Source: Haberlea rhodopensis (lineage: Eukaryota > Streptophyta > Magnoliopsida > Lamiales > Gesneriaceae). Taken from it: a stretch of 64,000 nt of DNA. This document shows positions 33,770-44,634 of the stretch, piece by piece. Numbering within the stretch: position 1 is the stretch's first letter; each line of letters begins with the position of its first letter. The stretch spans positions 12,835,191-12,899,190 of the forward strand of contig CAJQUN010000008.1 of assembly GCA_907163345.1 (NCBI GenBank), given 5' to 3'. The notes under the pieces were generated by a model, which was not told where the DNA came from, searched no databases, and saw only the letters and a program-made list of their open reading frames with translations. Position numbers and translations under genes: made by a program.

Positions 33770-34938
33770 TGTTAGTTCCGGACCTTATCGATGAGATGTT
33801 AAAGATGACAAAACATTTCAGACCGGATCGATAGATATCAGTTTGACCAGATCGATCGGACAAAACAGAGCAAGATGACAAATTATTTCAGACCGGATCG
33901 ATGGAAATCAGGCATACCAGATCGATCGCGCAAAACAGAGCAAGCTGATAAAGCATATCACATATCAGACCGGATCGATGGATTCCAGACTGACTAGATC
34001 GATACTTCAGATCGATCTCAACCTTTATCAGATCAGAGCAGTCAAAGATACATAAAGGATGGCTTCTCAGTCCGAACCATCAACGGTTATTTATTGTAGC
34101 ATTTAATGCTGTAATTAATGCTACAAAGGATCAAAAGTCGAAGATTGCCATTAAAGGTAAGAAGACGAAGGAGAGCTTACCTGACAGTCGCCAAAAGCAT
34201 ACACCAGAACGGCAAGTGTCCTGAAGAAGAAGACTGTAGCTTTCTCAGAGTTTAAAAAGAGTCAAAGTTGCACATTAAGGGAAACAATGCCGTTGCTACC
34301 CTCAACTATAAAAGGATGCAACAAAAGGAAGACAGGGACTCTGGATTCCAACTCACGCTGATCAATTGAAAAACACACAAGAAAGCATCTGCACACGCTT
34401 ACAAAGTTCAGAAGCTTTCGAGCTGAAGTTATTTATTTAAGCGCAATTACTTTGTAACATTTGATCATTGTAGGATCACTGTGCGCATTGTGTATTGAAA
34501 AATAGAAGTGAGCAACTTATTGTAACTGTCAGACAGAGTGTGTCTGAGCAGATTGAGTGACTAGGAGTTTCAGACTGGTAGTGAGGTAAATCCAGTCTGA
34601 ATCGGGTTTGTACAACAGGATTGTATAAATCAAAGTCTTCTAGTATAAACCTTCCTTAATTGGAAGAAGGGGAGACGTAGAAGGATTACACCACCTTCGA
34701 ACTTCCAGAAACATATCCTGTGTCTTATCCTTCTGCACTTAGTCATCGAGCCGTTCTTACTGTTACAAGAGCAGACCGTTTCCGCACTCACCTTTTTAGT
34801 GGTCTGTTATGTTCAAAGAGTTGATTAAGTAACAGATTTCTTTCACTAATCCGAAAGAATTCACAAGGGATAAATTTTTAAGGAGTGTTCATTCACCCCC
34901 CCCCCCCCCCCTCTAAACACTCCGGACCGATCCTAACA
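33770..34938 (+). repeat. Copia-2 5' LTR
   Basis: 1,169 bp, TGTTAGTTCCGG to GATCCTAACA. TATAAAA lies at 34,307-34,313. U3 tandem units contain CAGACCGGATCGATGGA and CAGATCGATCGCGC. A 16-base poly-C run at about 34,896-34,911 precedes the conserved TCTAAACACTCCGGACCGAT end. Confidence 0.95.
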
Positions 34939-34940
34939 AG

Positions 34941-34952
34941 TGGTATCAGAGC
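34941..34952 (+). promoter_or_regulatory. Copia-2 primer-binding site
   Basis: TGGTATCAGAGC two bases after the LTR, complementary to initiator tRNA-Met. Confidence 0.92.
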
Positions 34953-34984
34953 AGGTCATCTTAATCAGCACAAAGACTAAGCTG

Positions 34985-36936
34985 ATGGCATCATTCAACA
35001 AAATCCCCATGTTCTCAAAAGAAGACTATGATGACTGGAGAATCAGAATGCAAGCTCATCTGGCAGCTCAGGATGACGATATGTGGTTCGTCATCACTGA
35101 TGGACCAATGAAGATTTTAAAAATTAATACAGCAGTAGCCGTCTCTGATGGAGAACCACAAATGGTGGAAAAAGACAGATCCCTCTGGACGAATGAGGAA
35201 AGAAAGAAAGTAAATCTCGATAATGTGGCCAAAGACATCTTGTTCAAGACTTTGGACAAGAACATGTTCAGCAAAATCAAAATGTGCTCTACTGCCAAAG
35301 AAATTTGGGAGAAGATAGCACAGCTATGTGAAGGCAACGACCAGACCAAAGAAAACAAGTTAACTGTTGCTCTTCAAAGATTTGAGAGCATAAAGATGAA
35401 AAGTGGAGAAACTCTAAATGAGTTTGATGAAAGAGTCACCAGCATCATAAATGAACTGAATGGTCTGGGGAAGGAATATTCTAACAGAGAGATCGCTCTG
35501 AAAGTAATGAGAGCTCTGCCAAAGGAATGGGATGTAAAGACCATCGCCATGAGGGAATCAAAAGACCTTAACAAGGTTGAACTTCATGATCTGTTTGCAG
35601 ATCTTAAGGCCTATGAGTTTGAACTGATAAGCAGAGGTGAAGCAGAGCCATTCATCTCTCAACCAAACAAGGCCCTGGCAGCCACTCAAGACCAGATCGC
35701 TTCAACATCAGACCGATCTGCTGAACAGATGAGTAACGATGCTATGTCATTATTTATCAAGAAATTCGGTAAATTTATGTCTAAAAATAAGAGGAACTTC
35801 AAACCCTCTCATCATTATAAATCAAGAAAAGATGATACTGTTAACGATCAGGCTTGCTACAATTGTGGTAAGACCGGACACTTCATTGCAGATTGCACCA
35901 GACCGAAGAAAGAAGAACGGAAAGAGAAGCATCGTGATGATAGAAAGAAGAAGCACTACAAAGACCGCAAGAATCATGGAAAATCCCAAAAAGTCCTAGT
36001 AGCTGAAGAAGGAAACAGCAAATGGGCTCAGACAGACTCAGACTCGGAAAGCTCTGAATATTCTTCCAGCGAAAGCGAAGAAGATATTCAATGTCTTATG
36101 GCAGACGAAGAAATGAGTCAGACAGACGAGGTATATGATCTTGACTCAAATGAATTTACACGAGAAGAGCTCATGTCCGCACTGCAAGACATGGCTAATA
36201 ATTATAGGATCTTAGCTGAATCATTTGAGAAGAATAAAGCCAAAATCAGTACTCAAATGGTGAGCACAACAAACCAAGCTGCTCTGAGTAGGGTGAGTGC
36301 AAAAATCTCCAGATCGAGCTGAATAAGCTGAAAATCTCTTATGATCAGCTCCATGAAGAAAATAAGAGAATTAGCACACAAAATGCTAAGTTCTCACATA
36401 TATTCAAAACATGGACAAAATCCAGAACATCCTTGGAAGAATTACAAGAGGTTCAAAGAAACGTCGGTGATTTCACCGGCATAGGCTTTGACACCAAAGA
36501 ATGCACCAAAGATGAATCTGAGCTGTTGCTGGTAAAGAATCAAGTCAAACAAATGACATTTGTTAAATCCAGCACAGTATATGAAACTGAAGCACCTAAG
36601 ATTCAAACAGGAGTCTCTTACGAGAATCAAAATCTGAGAAAAGGAATTGGTTATGTTGACCAAGCCAAAGAAAAGGCACCAGCAAGATTTGCGTCTATCA
36701 GACCAAATCCAAAGGTGCAAGATCGAAGGCAAGGAAGACAATACAATTACTATAACTCAAAACCGATTCAACGAAGATATAGACTACCTTATGAGAATCA
36801 AAGGTTTTCACAGCGCACACATTATCACACACAGCATCGAAACAGACCAGTACACAGCACACCCTACACACACAAGCCATTGAAGCTGATACAGGTGTGG
36901 GTTCCCAAAGGGCTAATCCGTTCTGGACCCAAATAG
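34985..36936 (+). pseudogene. Copia-2 gag (one frameshifted region)
   Basis: Encodes the coat/nucleocapsid polyprotein. The start is the ATG of MASFNKIPMFSKEDYDDW, shared with Copia-3. Order: gag domain (residues about 1-220), Ser/Thr linker, CCHC zinc knuckle (about 35,855-35,895), Lys-rich then acidic stretch, coiled-coil tail. Open to 36,322. Small indels around 36,245-36,310 shift the frame, and the rest (36,433-36,936) lies in another frame and ends at UAG 36,934-36,936, a stop shared by all three copies. Confidence 0.9.
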
Positions 36937-36968
36937 GATTGGGTACCAACAATAATTATATTTGATGA

Positions 36969-39900
36969 CAGGTACCGAAGAAACTCGCATCAGACTGGTA
37001 TTTGGACAGTGGGTGTTCCCGTCACATGACTGGAAACATCGAGCTGCTGTCTGAAGTGACAGAATGTATTGGACCCAAAATCATTTTCGGAGATAACTCA
37101 AAGGGTAAGACCGTGGGCAAGGGTAAGATTGTCCATGGTAACATTATTATCAATGATGTGCTGTTAGTTGAAAATCTGTGCTATAATCTGATTAGTATAA
37201 GTCAACTCTGTGATAATGGTTATGCTGTAGAATTTCATAAACACACTTGCACTGTTAAATCATCAGACGGTATAACCATGCTCGTAGGAATCAGGAATGG
37301 AAACACATATAAGATTAACTGGAATCATGCTCAACCTGATAATCCTACTTGCTTCATCGCTAACAATGATAATAAACATTGGCTGTGGCATAAGCGCTTG
37401 AATCATATCAACTTTAAGACCATTGCTAGCCTGTGTAAACATGATTTAGTTATCGGTCTGCCCAAGATCGATTTTGCTAAGGATAAGATCTGCGAAGCTT
37501 GCCAAATGGGAAAACAGATCAGATCATCCTTCAAAAACAAGAATGCCAAATCCTCCTCCCGCTGTTTAGAATTACTGCATATGGACTTGTTTGGTCCTAT
37601 ACCAATAACAAGTTTAGGGGGAATGCGGTATACTCTTGTTGTTATTGATGATTACTCACGCTTTACATGGACTATATTCTTATGCAGTAAAGATCAGACC
37701 GGTCCGAAGTTGATCAAGCTGCTGAAACGCACTCAGAACGAGAAATCATCCAGCATAGACAGGATTCGAAGTGACAAAGGGACTGAGTTTTCAAATCAGA
37801 ATCTTGAATCCTTTCTAGAAGATCATGGAATCAAGCATGAGTTTTCAGCTGCTCGAACTCCTCAACAGAATGGAGTTGCAGAACGAAGAAACAGAACGCT
37901 CAAGGAAGCAGCAAGAACAATGCTTGCTGATTCTGGAATCTCTCAAAAGTTCTGGGCAGAAGCTGTAAATACTGCTTGCTACACTCAAAACCGATCTATG
38001 ATTAACAAGAAGCTGAATCTCACTCCATATGAAATATGGACTGGTAACAGACCATCTGTTTCTCACTTTCATGTATTTGGCTGTAAATGCTTCGTTCACA
38101 ACAATGGTAAGAGTCATCTTACAGCATTTGAAGCTAAGTCAGATAATGGTATATTCTTAGGATATTCATCAATTAGCAAAGCTTATCGAGTTTTTAATAA
38201 TCGAACTTTAACTGTAGAAGAATCTGTTCATGTAGTCTTTGATGAAACTTTATGTGTTGAGGGCAACAAAGAATCAATTCAAAATCAGATGGAAAATATC
38301 CATCTCGAAGCTAACAGTGATGATGAGATTGTAGCTAACAGGTCAAGAGACAATCCACCAGAACCAGAATTACCAGACAGACCGGATCCAGGCTTTGAAG
38401 AAACTTCAGATCGAGCTGATCCGAATGCTCCTGACTCAAATATTAAAACAGATGCTGATCATGCTGTTACTGTTCATCCGACCGGACCAGACAATCCAGA
38501 GTCAAGCTATCGATGGACTAAGAAGCATCCACCTAATTTAGTGATTGGTAGTCCTTCTGCACCAATCAGAACCAGAGGACAGATGATGGATGAGTTCACT
38601 CATGCTGCCTTCATCTCTACTCTGGAACCCAGATCGATGAAGCTCTGACTGACTTCAACTGGATTAAAGCAATGCAAGAAGAGCTTAATCAATTCGAACA
38701 AAATCAAGTTTGGAGTCTAACCCCCAGACCAAGCGATCTGCCTGTTATTGGAACCAGATGGGTCTTCAGAATAAGCTAGACGCAGATGGAACTGTGGTTA
38801 GAAACAAAGCCAGACTGGTGGCACAGGGATTCAGACAAGAAGAAGGAATCGACTTCGATGAATCATTTGCACCAGTCGCCAGACTTGAAGCTATCCGAAT
38901 CTTTCTTGCTTATGCTGCCTTTAAAGACTTCAAAGTACATCAGATGGACGTCAAGAGCGCCTTTCTTAATGGAAAGCTTCAGGAAGAAGTCTACATTGAG
39001 CAACCACCTGGATTTCAGAACCATTTGTATCCCAATCATGTATATCTACTGAATAAAGCAGTGTATGGTCTGAAACAAGCTCCAAGAGCCTGGTATGACA
39101 CTCTATCTCAATTTCTGCTGAACCATGATTTCCAGATCGGATCAGTAGATAAAACTCTATTTAAATTCATTAAGGGGGAACATACCCTATTAGTTCAGAT
39201 TTATGTTGATGACATAATCTTTGGGTCAACTAACCCCAAATTATGCGAGAAATTTTCTAAGTTAATGCAGGGACAGTTCGAGATGAGCATGATGGGAGAA
39301 TTGTCATTCTTTCTGGGTCTGCAAGTAAAACAGCTCAACAATGGCATTTTCATCAATCAGACCAAGTATACCAAAGAGCTCCTCAAGAGATTTGGAATGG
39401 AAACATGCTCAACTGCATCAACTCCAATGAGTCCAACAATCAAGTTAGACAAAGATGAAGGGGGAACGGCAGTTGAAGTAACCATGTATAGAGGACTAAT
39501 CGGATCGCTATTGTATCTTACAGCGAGCCGGCCCGATATTATGTTTTCAGTCTGTATGTGCGCCAGATTTCAGTCAGAACCAAAGCAATCACATTTTATT
39601 GCTGCCAAGCGTATTCTGAAATATTTAAAAGGATCTCAGAACGTTGGTCTTTGGTACCCCAAAGATTCAAACTTCAGCTTGATCGGGTATTCAGACGCAG
39701 ACTACGCTGGGTGTAAGATCGATCGTAAAAGCACCAGTGGAACATGTCAATTTCTAGGTGAAAGATTGATCTCTTGGTTCAGTAAGAAGCAGACATCGAT
39801 TGCCACATCCACAGCTGAAGCAGAATACCTAGCCGCTGGAAGCTGTTGTGCTCAAATGCTCTGGATTCAACACCAGCTCAAAGACTATGGCATCCAAGCT

Positions 39901-40146
39901 GTTGACTCTCCGATATTTTGCGACAACACAAGTGCAATTGCTATAACGTATAATCCAGTTCTGCACTCTCGAACAAAGCATATTGATATACGACATCATT
40001 TTATTCGAGATCATGTTGGCAAAAAGGAAATTCGGATCGAGCACATTTCAACAGAGCAGCAAGCAGCAGACATCTTCACTAAACCGCTTCCTGAGGCTAA
40101 GTTTAATTATTTCCGTCAAATTCTTGGTTTAATTGACTTATCTTAA
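36969..40146 (+). pseudogene. Copia-2 pol (nearly intact, two frameshifts)
   Basis: Replication polyprotein. From 37,002: protease (DSGCSRHMTG), zinc region with His130/His135 and Cys164/Cys167, integrase core Asp195, Asp258, Glu294 (numbered from 37,002), then the integrase C-terminal part with the FLGYSS motif. A 4-base deletion near 38,632 and a 1-base deletion near 38,772 disrupt the start of the reverse transcriptase. The rest (38,776-40,146) is open, with YVDD near 39,205 and RNase H with YSDADYAGC and STAEAEYLAAGSC, ending at the ADIFTKPLPEAKF motif. No ATG begins the pol frame, which opens just after a TGA at 36,966 and is in a different frame from gag. Confidence 0.93.
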
Positions 40147-40528
40147 TTAGTTTAGATGTTCTTATTCTTTTCGCACTGAAAGATTTTTGTCACCACAGAT
40201 CGATAATACAATGTTCAGAAAGACACAGACCGGTCCGAACTTTCAGACCGATCCTTGTCAGTCTGATTTTATCCTATGATCTGTCTGGACAATAACAACA
40301 GCTCGGACTGATTGACCATTTTAACTAGTTGTACTTTAACCGCCTTATCTTTCTTTATCCTGATCGTTTATTTTGAATTATTTAATTCTCAGTCTTGGAG
40401 ATAAAGACACGTCTCTTCTCTCTCCTATTTAGCGGACTGAACATTTCATACTTGTTCACTTTTTACAGTTTACCGCTTTCTACCTTCTCACTCTCTTACT
40501 CTTCGCACTTTCTTTAAACTCTTTTCAA
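40147..40528 (+). other. Copia-2 spacer between pol and ORF3
   Basis: Non-coding, about 380 bp. It holds the same ordered words as in the other copies: AAAGACACAGACCGG, CGTTTATTTTGAAT, GACACGTCTC, CTCTCCTATTTAGCGG. It may hold a leader or promoter for ORF3. Confidence 0.5.
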
Positions 40529-42972
40529 ATGGCTACCATCACTCATAACTCACTCTCCGTTGAGTTTGATGACATTTACAGGGCAGAAGATGCTGCGATG
40601 GTGTCCATTTTTAGAGCCCTGGAATCATCTGGTTTAAGGAACTTCTTGGAATGCGGAACCGTTGTTTATGAATCAGAAATCCGCGAGCTGTTCGCCAACG
40701 CCGTCTCCCGGAAGACATCCATTTCTACTACTGTCCAGGGCAAATCTTTCGAGATCTCGCCAACAACGATGGCCAAGACCTTTGGCCTCCCCAGTTCCGG
40801 ACTGACAGAGTTCGGACAGACTCCTCAAGCGTCACTCTTAGATCTTCAGGGGAAGATTTCTATTTCTGGCCAACGATTGCAACCCTCCTTTAAGAAGAAG
40901 GAAATGCTCTTCCATTTCCAGGTGCTGTGCGAAGTGGTAGGCAAGCCACTTTTGGGTAAAGCAGGAAGCTTCGATGCTGTAACCGCCGAAAAGTTCAGGG
41001 CCATGGCGGCTATTGTATCTGGCCAGAAGATAAACTGGTCCATGATTTTGTTTGGAGTACTGCTGGAAACAGTGATTGCATCCAAGCACGCCGTATGTTT
41101 TGCTGTTCCTCTCAGCAAGCTCTTGGAGTCCTTAGGCCTCGAGCTGAGCAAGCCGTCTGCTCTCCGTCCCTTTAAGATCCTTAACTCCAAAGGGCTTGCA
41201 CTGCTGAAATCCAAGAGTGCTCCGCCTACTCCTGCTACTCTGGCTGCAGTCAAGGTTGAGCAGGACGAGGAACCAGTTGCTGTGCGCAAACCTCGGGTCA
41301 AGCGGAAGCTGACCATTCAGACTGACTCAGAAGCCACCCAGTCTGCTCACTCATCACCAACCAAACACTTCCCAAAAAGCCCCGAACCCAGATTACCAAA
41401 CCAGCCAAATCTCTACCTCCACCCATACTACCACCCTCTAAAGCAACCCCTGCCCCTCAACCTTCCACCCAGCTTTCACAAGCTTCAACCCATGCACACA
41501 AAGTCACCCTTAGAATTCCCTCTGCCAATCCCGTGGTCAAAGGGATAGTCATCACTGAGTTGGGAGACTATACCCAATCAGGGATTAAGTCCCCTTCCTC
41601 CACCGGCAAGGGAAAAACCATTCTCACCGAACCCCTCTCTACTAAACCCAAATCTGCAGCGCAGACTGCTATCGACATCGCCATGGAGGATGTTGATGAG
41701 AGGCTAAAGGAACTCATTGTGGTTTTTGATGAATATGTCCAGTACCGGACTATCAACCACATTGAGCTGTTCTACGGTAAGCTGCACAGATTGAAGAAAA
41801 TGGAAGATGAAGTTCTGAAAGGAACAGAGACTGATGATGTTCGACTTGCCGTGCAGCGCAGAGATCTATTTACGGCAAAACACAGATTCAGACTGGCTAA
41901 TCTGCTTCTTGTTGCCAAAAAGAAGAACTTCGATCCGCTTGCTCCAACTGCCAGAGATGATGGGGCTGTGATTGCTCAACTCGAGATGGATGTTCATGCT
42001 CTATCCTTAGCTGTCCGTTTTCAACGACAGAAGCTAAGTATCTCCACTCCAGCCACAAGCCCGGATCATCCTTCTGCAAGCAAGACTCTGGCAGAACCAT
42101 TTATCGAGGTTATTCCTTCTGATGCAGCACAACAGACAGAGAATCAGCCTGCAGAGCACGTACCAGACCAGACAGCGGAGCAGCCATTGTCTAATGCTCC
42201 GTCTGCAACAGATGATGAACCAATGAATGTTCTGTTGGACTCTCCGACAACATCTATTCCATTGAAGTCATCAGCCTCCCGTGCACAACCCAGTCCAGCT
42301 GAAGCATGTGTAACAACTGAAGTACCAGACATCATCGATCCGGATTTTGTGGTATCTACAGTGGTTGCAGCTCTCCAAGTTGAGGAACTTCCCAGTCCCC
42401 ACTCTCCTCCGGGACCATCAGATGAAGATTTGGCCTTCATTCAAGGTTTCTCTTCGGATCTGATCACTCTGATCCGATCCGAAAGTCATCGGGCTGCCAT
42501 TTCTTCCATCGTGCCGATTGCTGAAGAAGATGACCATGCCATGTCATCATCAGATCACTCTCCCAGCAAGCTATCTGATGCACCTCCATCCCTGGCACGG
42601 ACTATCCAGCACTTCTCTGATACCTGTCTGTCCTTGACTCAACGCATTTTAGAAGTTCATCAAGGTCAGAGGGTCACAGCCTTGGACTTTGCTTCCTTCA
42701 AAGAGAAGATGAATGCCAGTATCGGAAGCCTTCAGCGCGACATAAACGATCTGTTTTCTCAACAGGCCTCTTACAAGAACAGCCTGAGAAAAGAGCAGAT
42801 CGAGCTAGCCACTGAAGTCAGAGCATCCGTTGCCAATTCCCTCCGCGCTCAAGACGTTCGTCTTGACGCTATCAGCGCGCAGCTAGCACAAGTTGTCGAC
42901 TTTCTTCAAGAGATTGCTGCTGACAAAAAGGGGGAAAAGAAGACAGACTTCAGGCCGCCTTCTAGAAAATAA
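40529..42972 (+). pseudogene. Copia-2 third ORF (ORF3, one frameshift)
   Basis: Best-preserved copy of the family's extra gene, about 815 codons. It starts MATITHNSLSVEFDDIYRAE. Residues 1-255 are a globular, conserved region with KGKSFEIS-like and FKKKEMLFHFQVLCE segments and a hydrophobic AVCFAVPLSKLLE stretch. Then come a basic KPRVKRKLT segment that could be a nuclear signal, a Pro/Ser-rich linker, a middle region with TAIDIAMEDVDE, an acidic low-complexity part, and a C-terminal coiled coil (about the last 100 residues) ending KKGEKKTDFRPPSRK. A one-base deletion near 41,368 separates two long open parts (to 41,548, and 41,533-42,972). It occupies the place of the env-like ORF of SIRE elements but shows no signal peptide or membrane segment. 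Function unknown. Confidence 0.85.
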
Positions 42973-43224
42973 TATTTTCAGACTGTGTATTTTTAGGATT
43001 TTCTTGGTGATCAATAAAATCCTCGTTTGATTAAGTCTGTGTTCATTTATTTTGAACCTCATCATAAGGCTTAATAATAAAGATTTAATCGATTCAACTT
43101 AATGAAGTTCATTTATTTTGAACAAAGAAGTAATCGATCCGAAAGCATTCGCTTCAGAGCTCTTATCAAGACTGGTTAAAAAGACTTAGAAGCTAGGTTT
43201 TGTCATCATCAAAAAGGGGGAATT

Positions 43225-44385
43225 TGTTAGTTCCGGACCTTATCGATGAGATTTTAAAGATGACAAAACATTTCAGACCGGATCGATAGATATCAGTTTG
43301 ACCAGATCGATCGGACAAAACAGAGCAAGATGACAAATTATTTCAGACCGGATCGATGGAAATCAGGCATATCAGATCGATCGCGCAAAACAGAGCAAGC
43401 TGATAAAGCATATCACATATCAGACCGGATCGATGGATTCCAGACTGACTAGATCGATACTTCAGATCGATCTCAACCTTTATCAGATCAGAGCAGTCAA
43501 AGATACATAAAGGATGGCTTCTCAGTCCGAACCATCAACGGTTATTTATTGTAGCATTTAATGCTGTAATTAATGCTACAAAGGATCAAAAGTCGAAGAT
43601 TGCCATTAAAGGTAAGAAGACGAAGGAGAGCTTACCTGACAGTCGCCAAAAGCATACACCAGAACGGCAAGTGTCCTGAAGAAGAAGACTGTAGCTTTCT
43701 CAGAGTTTAAAAAGAGTCAAAGTTGCACATTCAGGGAAACAATGCCGTTGCTACCCTCAACTATAAAAGGATGCAACAAAAGGAAGACAGGGACTCTGGA
43801 TTCCAACTCACGCTGATCAATTGAAAAACACACAAGAAAGCATCTGCACACGCTTACAAAGTTCAGAAGCTTTCGAGCTGAAGTTATTTATTTAAGCGCA
43901 ATTACTTTGTAACATTTGATCATTGTAGGATCACTGTGCGCATTGTGTATTGAAAAATAGAAGTGAGCAACTTATTGTAACTGTCAGACAGAGTGTGTCT
44001 GAGCAGATTGAGTGACTAGGAGTTTCAGACTGGTAGTGAGGTAAATCCAGTCTGAATCGGGTTTGTACAACAGGATTGTATAAATCAAAGTCTTCTAGTA
44101 TAAACCTTCCTTAATTGGAAGAAGGGGAGACGTAGAAGGATTACACCACCTTCGAACTTCCAGAAACATATCATGTGTCTTATCCTTCTGCACTTAGTCA
44201 TCGAGCCGTTCTTACTTTTACAAGAGCAGACCGTTTCCGCACTCACCTTTTTAGTGGTCTGTTATGTTCAAAGAGTTGATTAAGTAACAGATTTCTTTCA
44301 CTAATCCGAAAGAATTCACAAGGGATAAATTTTTAAGGAGTGTTCATTCACCCCCCCCTCTAAACACTCCGGACCGATCTTAACA
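43225..44385 (+). repeat. Copia-2 3' LTR
   Basis: 1,161 bp, TGTTAGTTCCGG to GATCTTAACA, TATAAAA at 43,762-43,768, poly-C run of 8. It is preceded by the polypurine tract AAAAAGGGGGAATT (43,211-43,224) and followed by target duplication CAAAG. Confidence 0.95.
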
Positions 44386-44390
44386 CAAAG

Positions 44391-44585
44391 CCATCGAGCC
44401 GTTCTTACTAATTTGAGAACAGACCGTTCCGCACTAAAATATTCAGTGGTCTGTTCTGCAAAAGAGTTGATTAAGAAACAGATTTCGTCTCACTAATCCG
44501 AACGAAATCACAAGGGATTAATTTTTAATAGGAGTGTTCATTCACCCCCCCCCCCCCCTCTAAACACTCCGGACCGATCCTAACA
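44391..44585 (+). repeat. Copia-3 5' LTR, right piece
   Basis: The last 195 bp of the LTR interrupted by Copia-2, from CCATCGAGCCG through a poly-C run to GATCCTAACA. It matches the end of the 3' LTR at 53,890-54,080. The primer site TGGTATCAGAGT follows at 44,588, with one base changed from the usual C. Confidence 0.95.
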
Positions 44586-44634
44586 AGTGGTATCAGAGTA
44601 GGTCATCTTAATCAGCACAAAGACACTCGAGCTG

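Larger units (their letters stand above)
33770..44385 (+). mobile_element. Copia-2: full-length copia element, innermost layer of the nest
   Basis: Inserted in the 5' LTR of Copia-3 with the 5-bp duplication CAAAG (33,765-33,769 and 44,386-44,390). Length 10.6 kb. 5' LTR 33,770-34,938, primer site, gag, pol, third ORF, polypurine tract AAAAAGGGGGAATT and 3' LTR 43,225-44,385. The LTRs differ in the length of a poly-C run (16 versus 8) and at only about six other bases, so it is by far the youngest insertion here. Despite that, gag, pol and ORF3 each contain frame-breaking changes. Confidence 0.96.

Noticed and set aside
34941..34952. Initiator tRNA-Met gene fragment
   Set aside because: Only the 12-base primer-binding complement next to an LTR; no tRNA body. 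The same holds at 28,777 and 44,588.
35068..35358. Minus-strand frames opposite gag and pol of the copia elements
   Set aside because: They shadow conserved sense coding sequence, and similar shadows occur at the same place in each copy.
40529..42972. ORF3 as a classical envelope gene
   Set aside because: No signal peptide, no transmembrane segment and no furin-like site. The C-terminus is a charged coiled coil.
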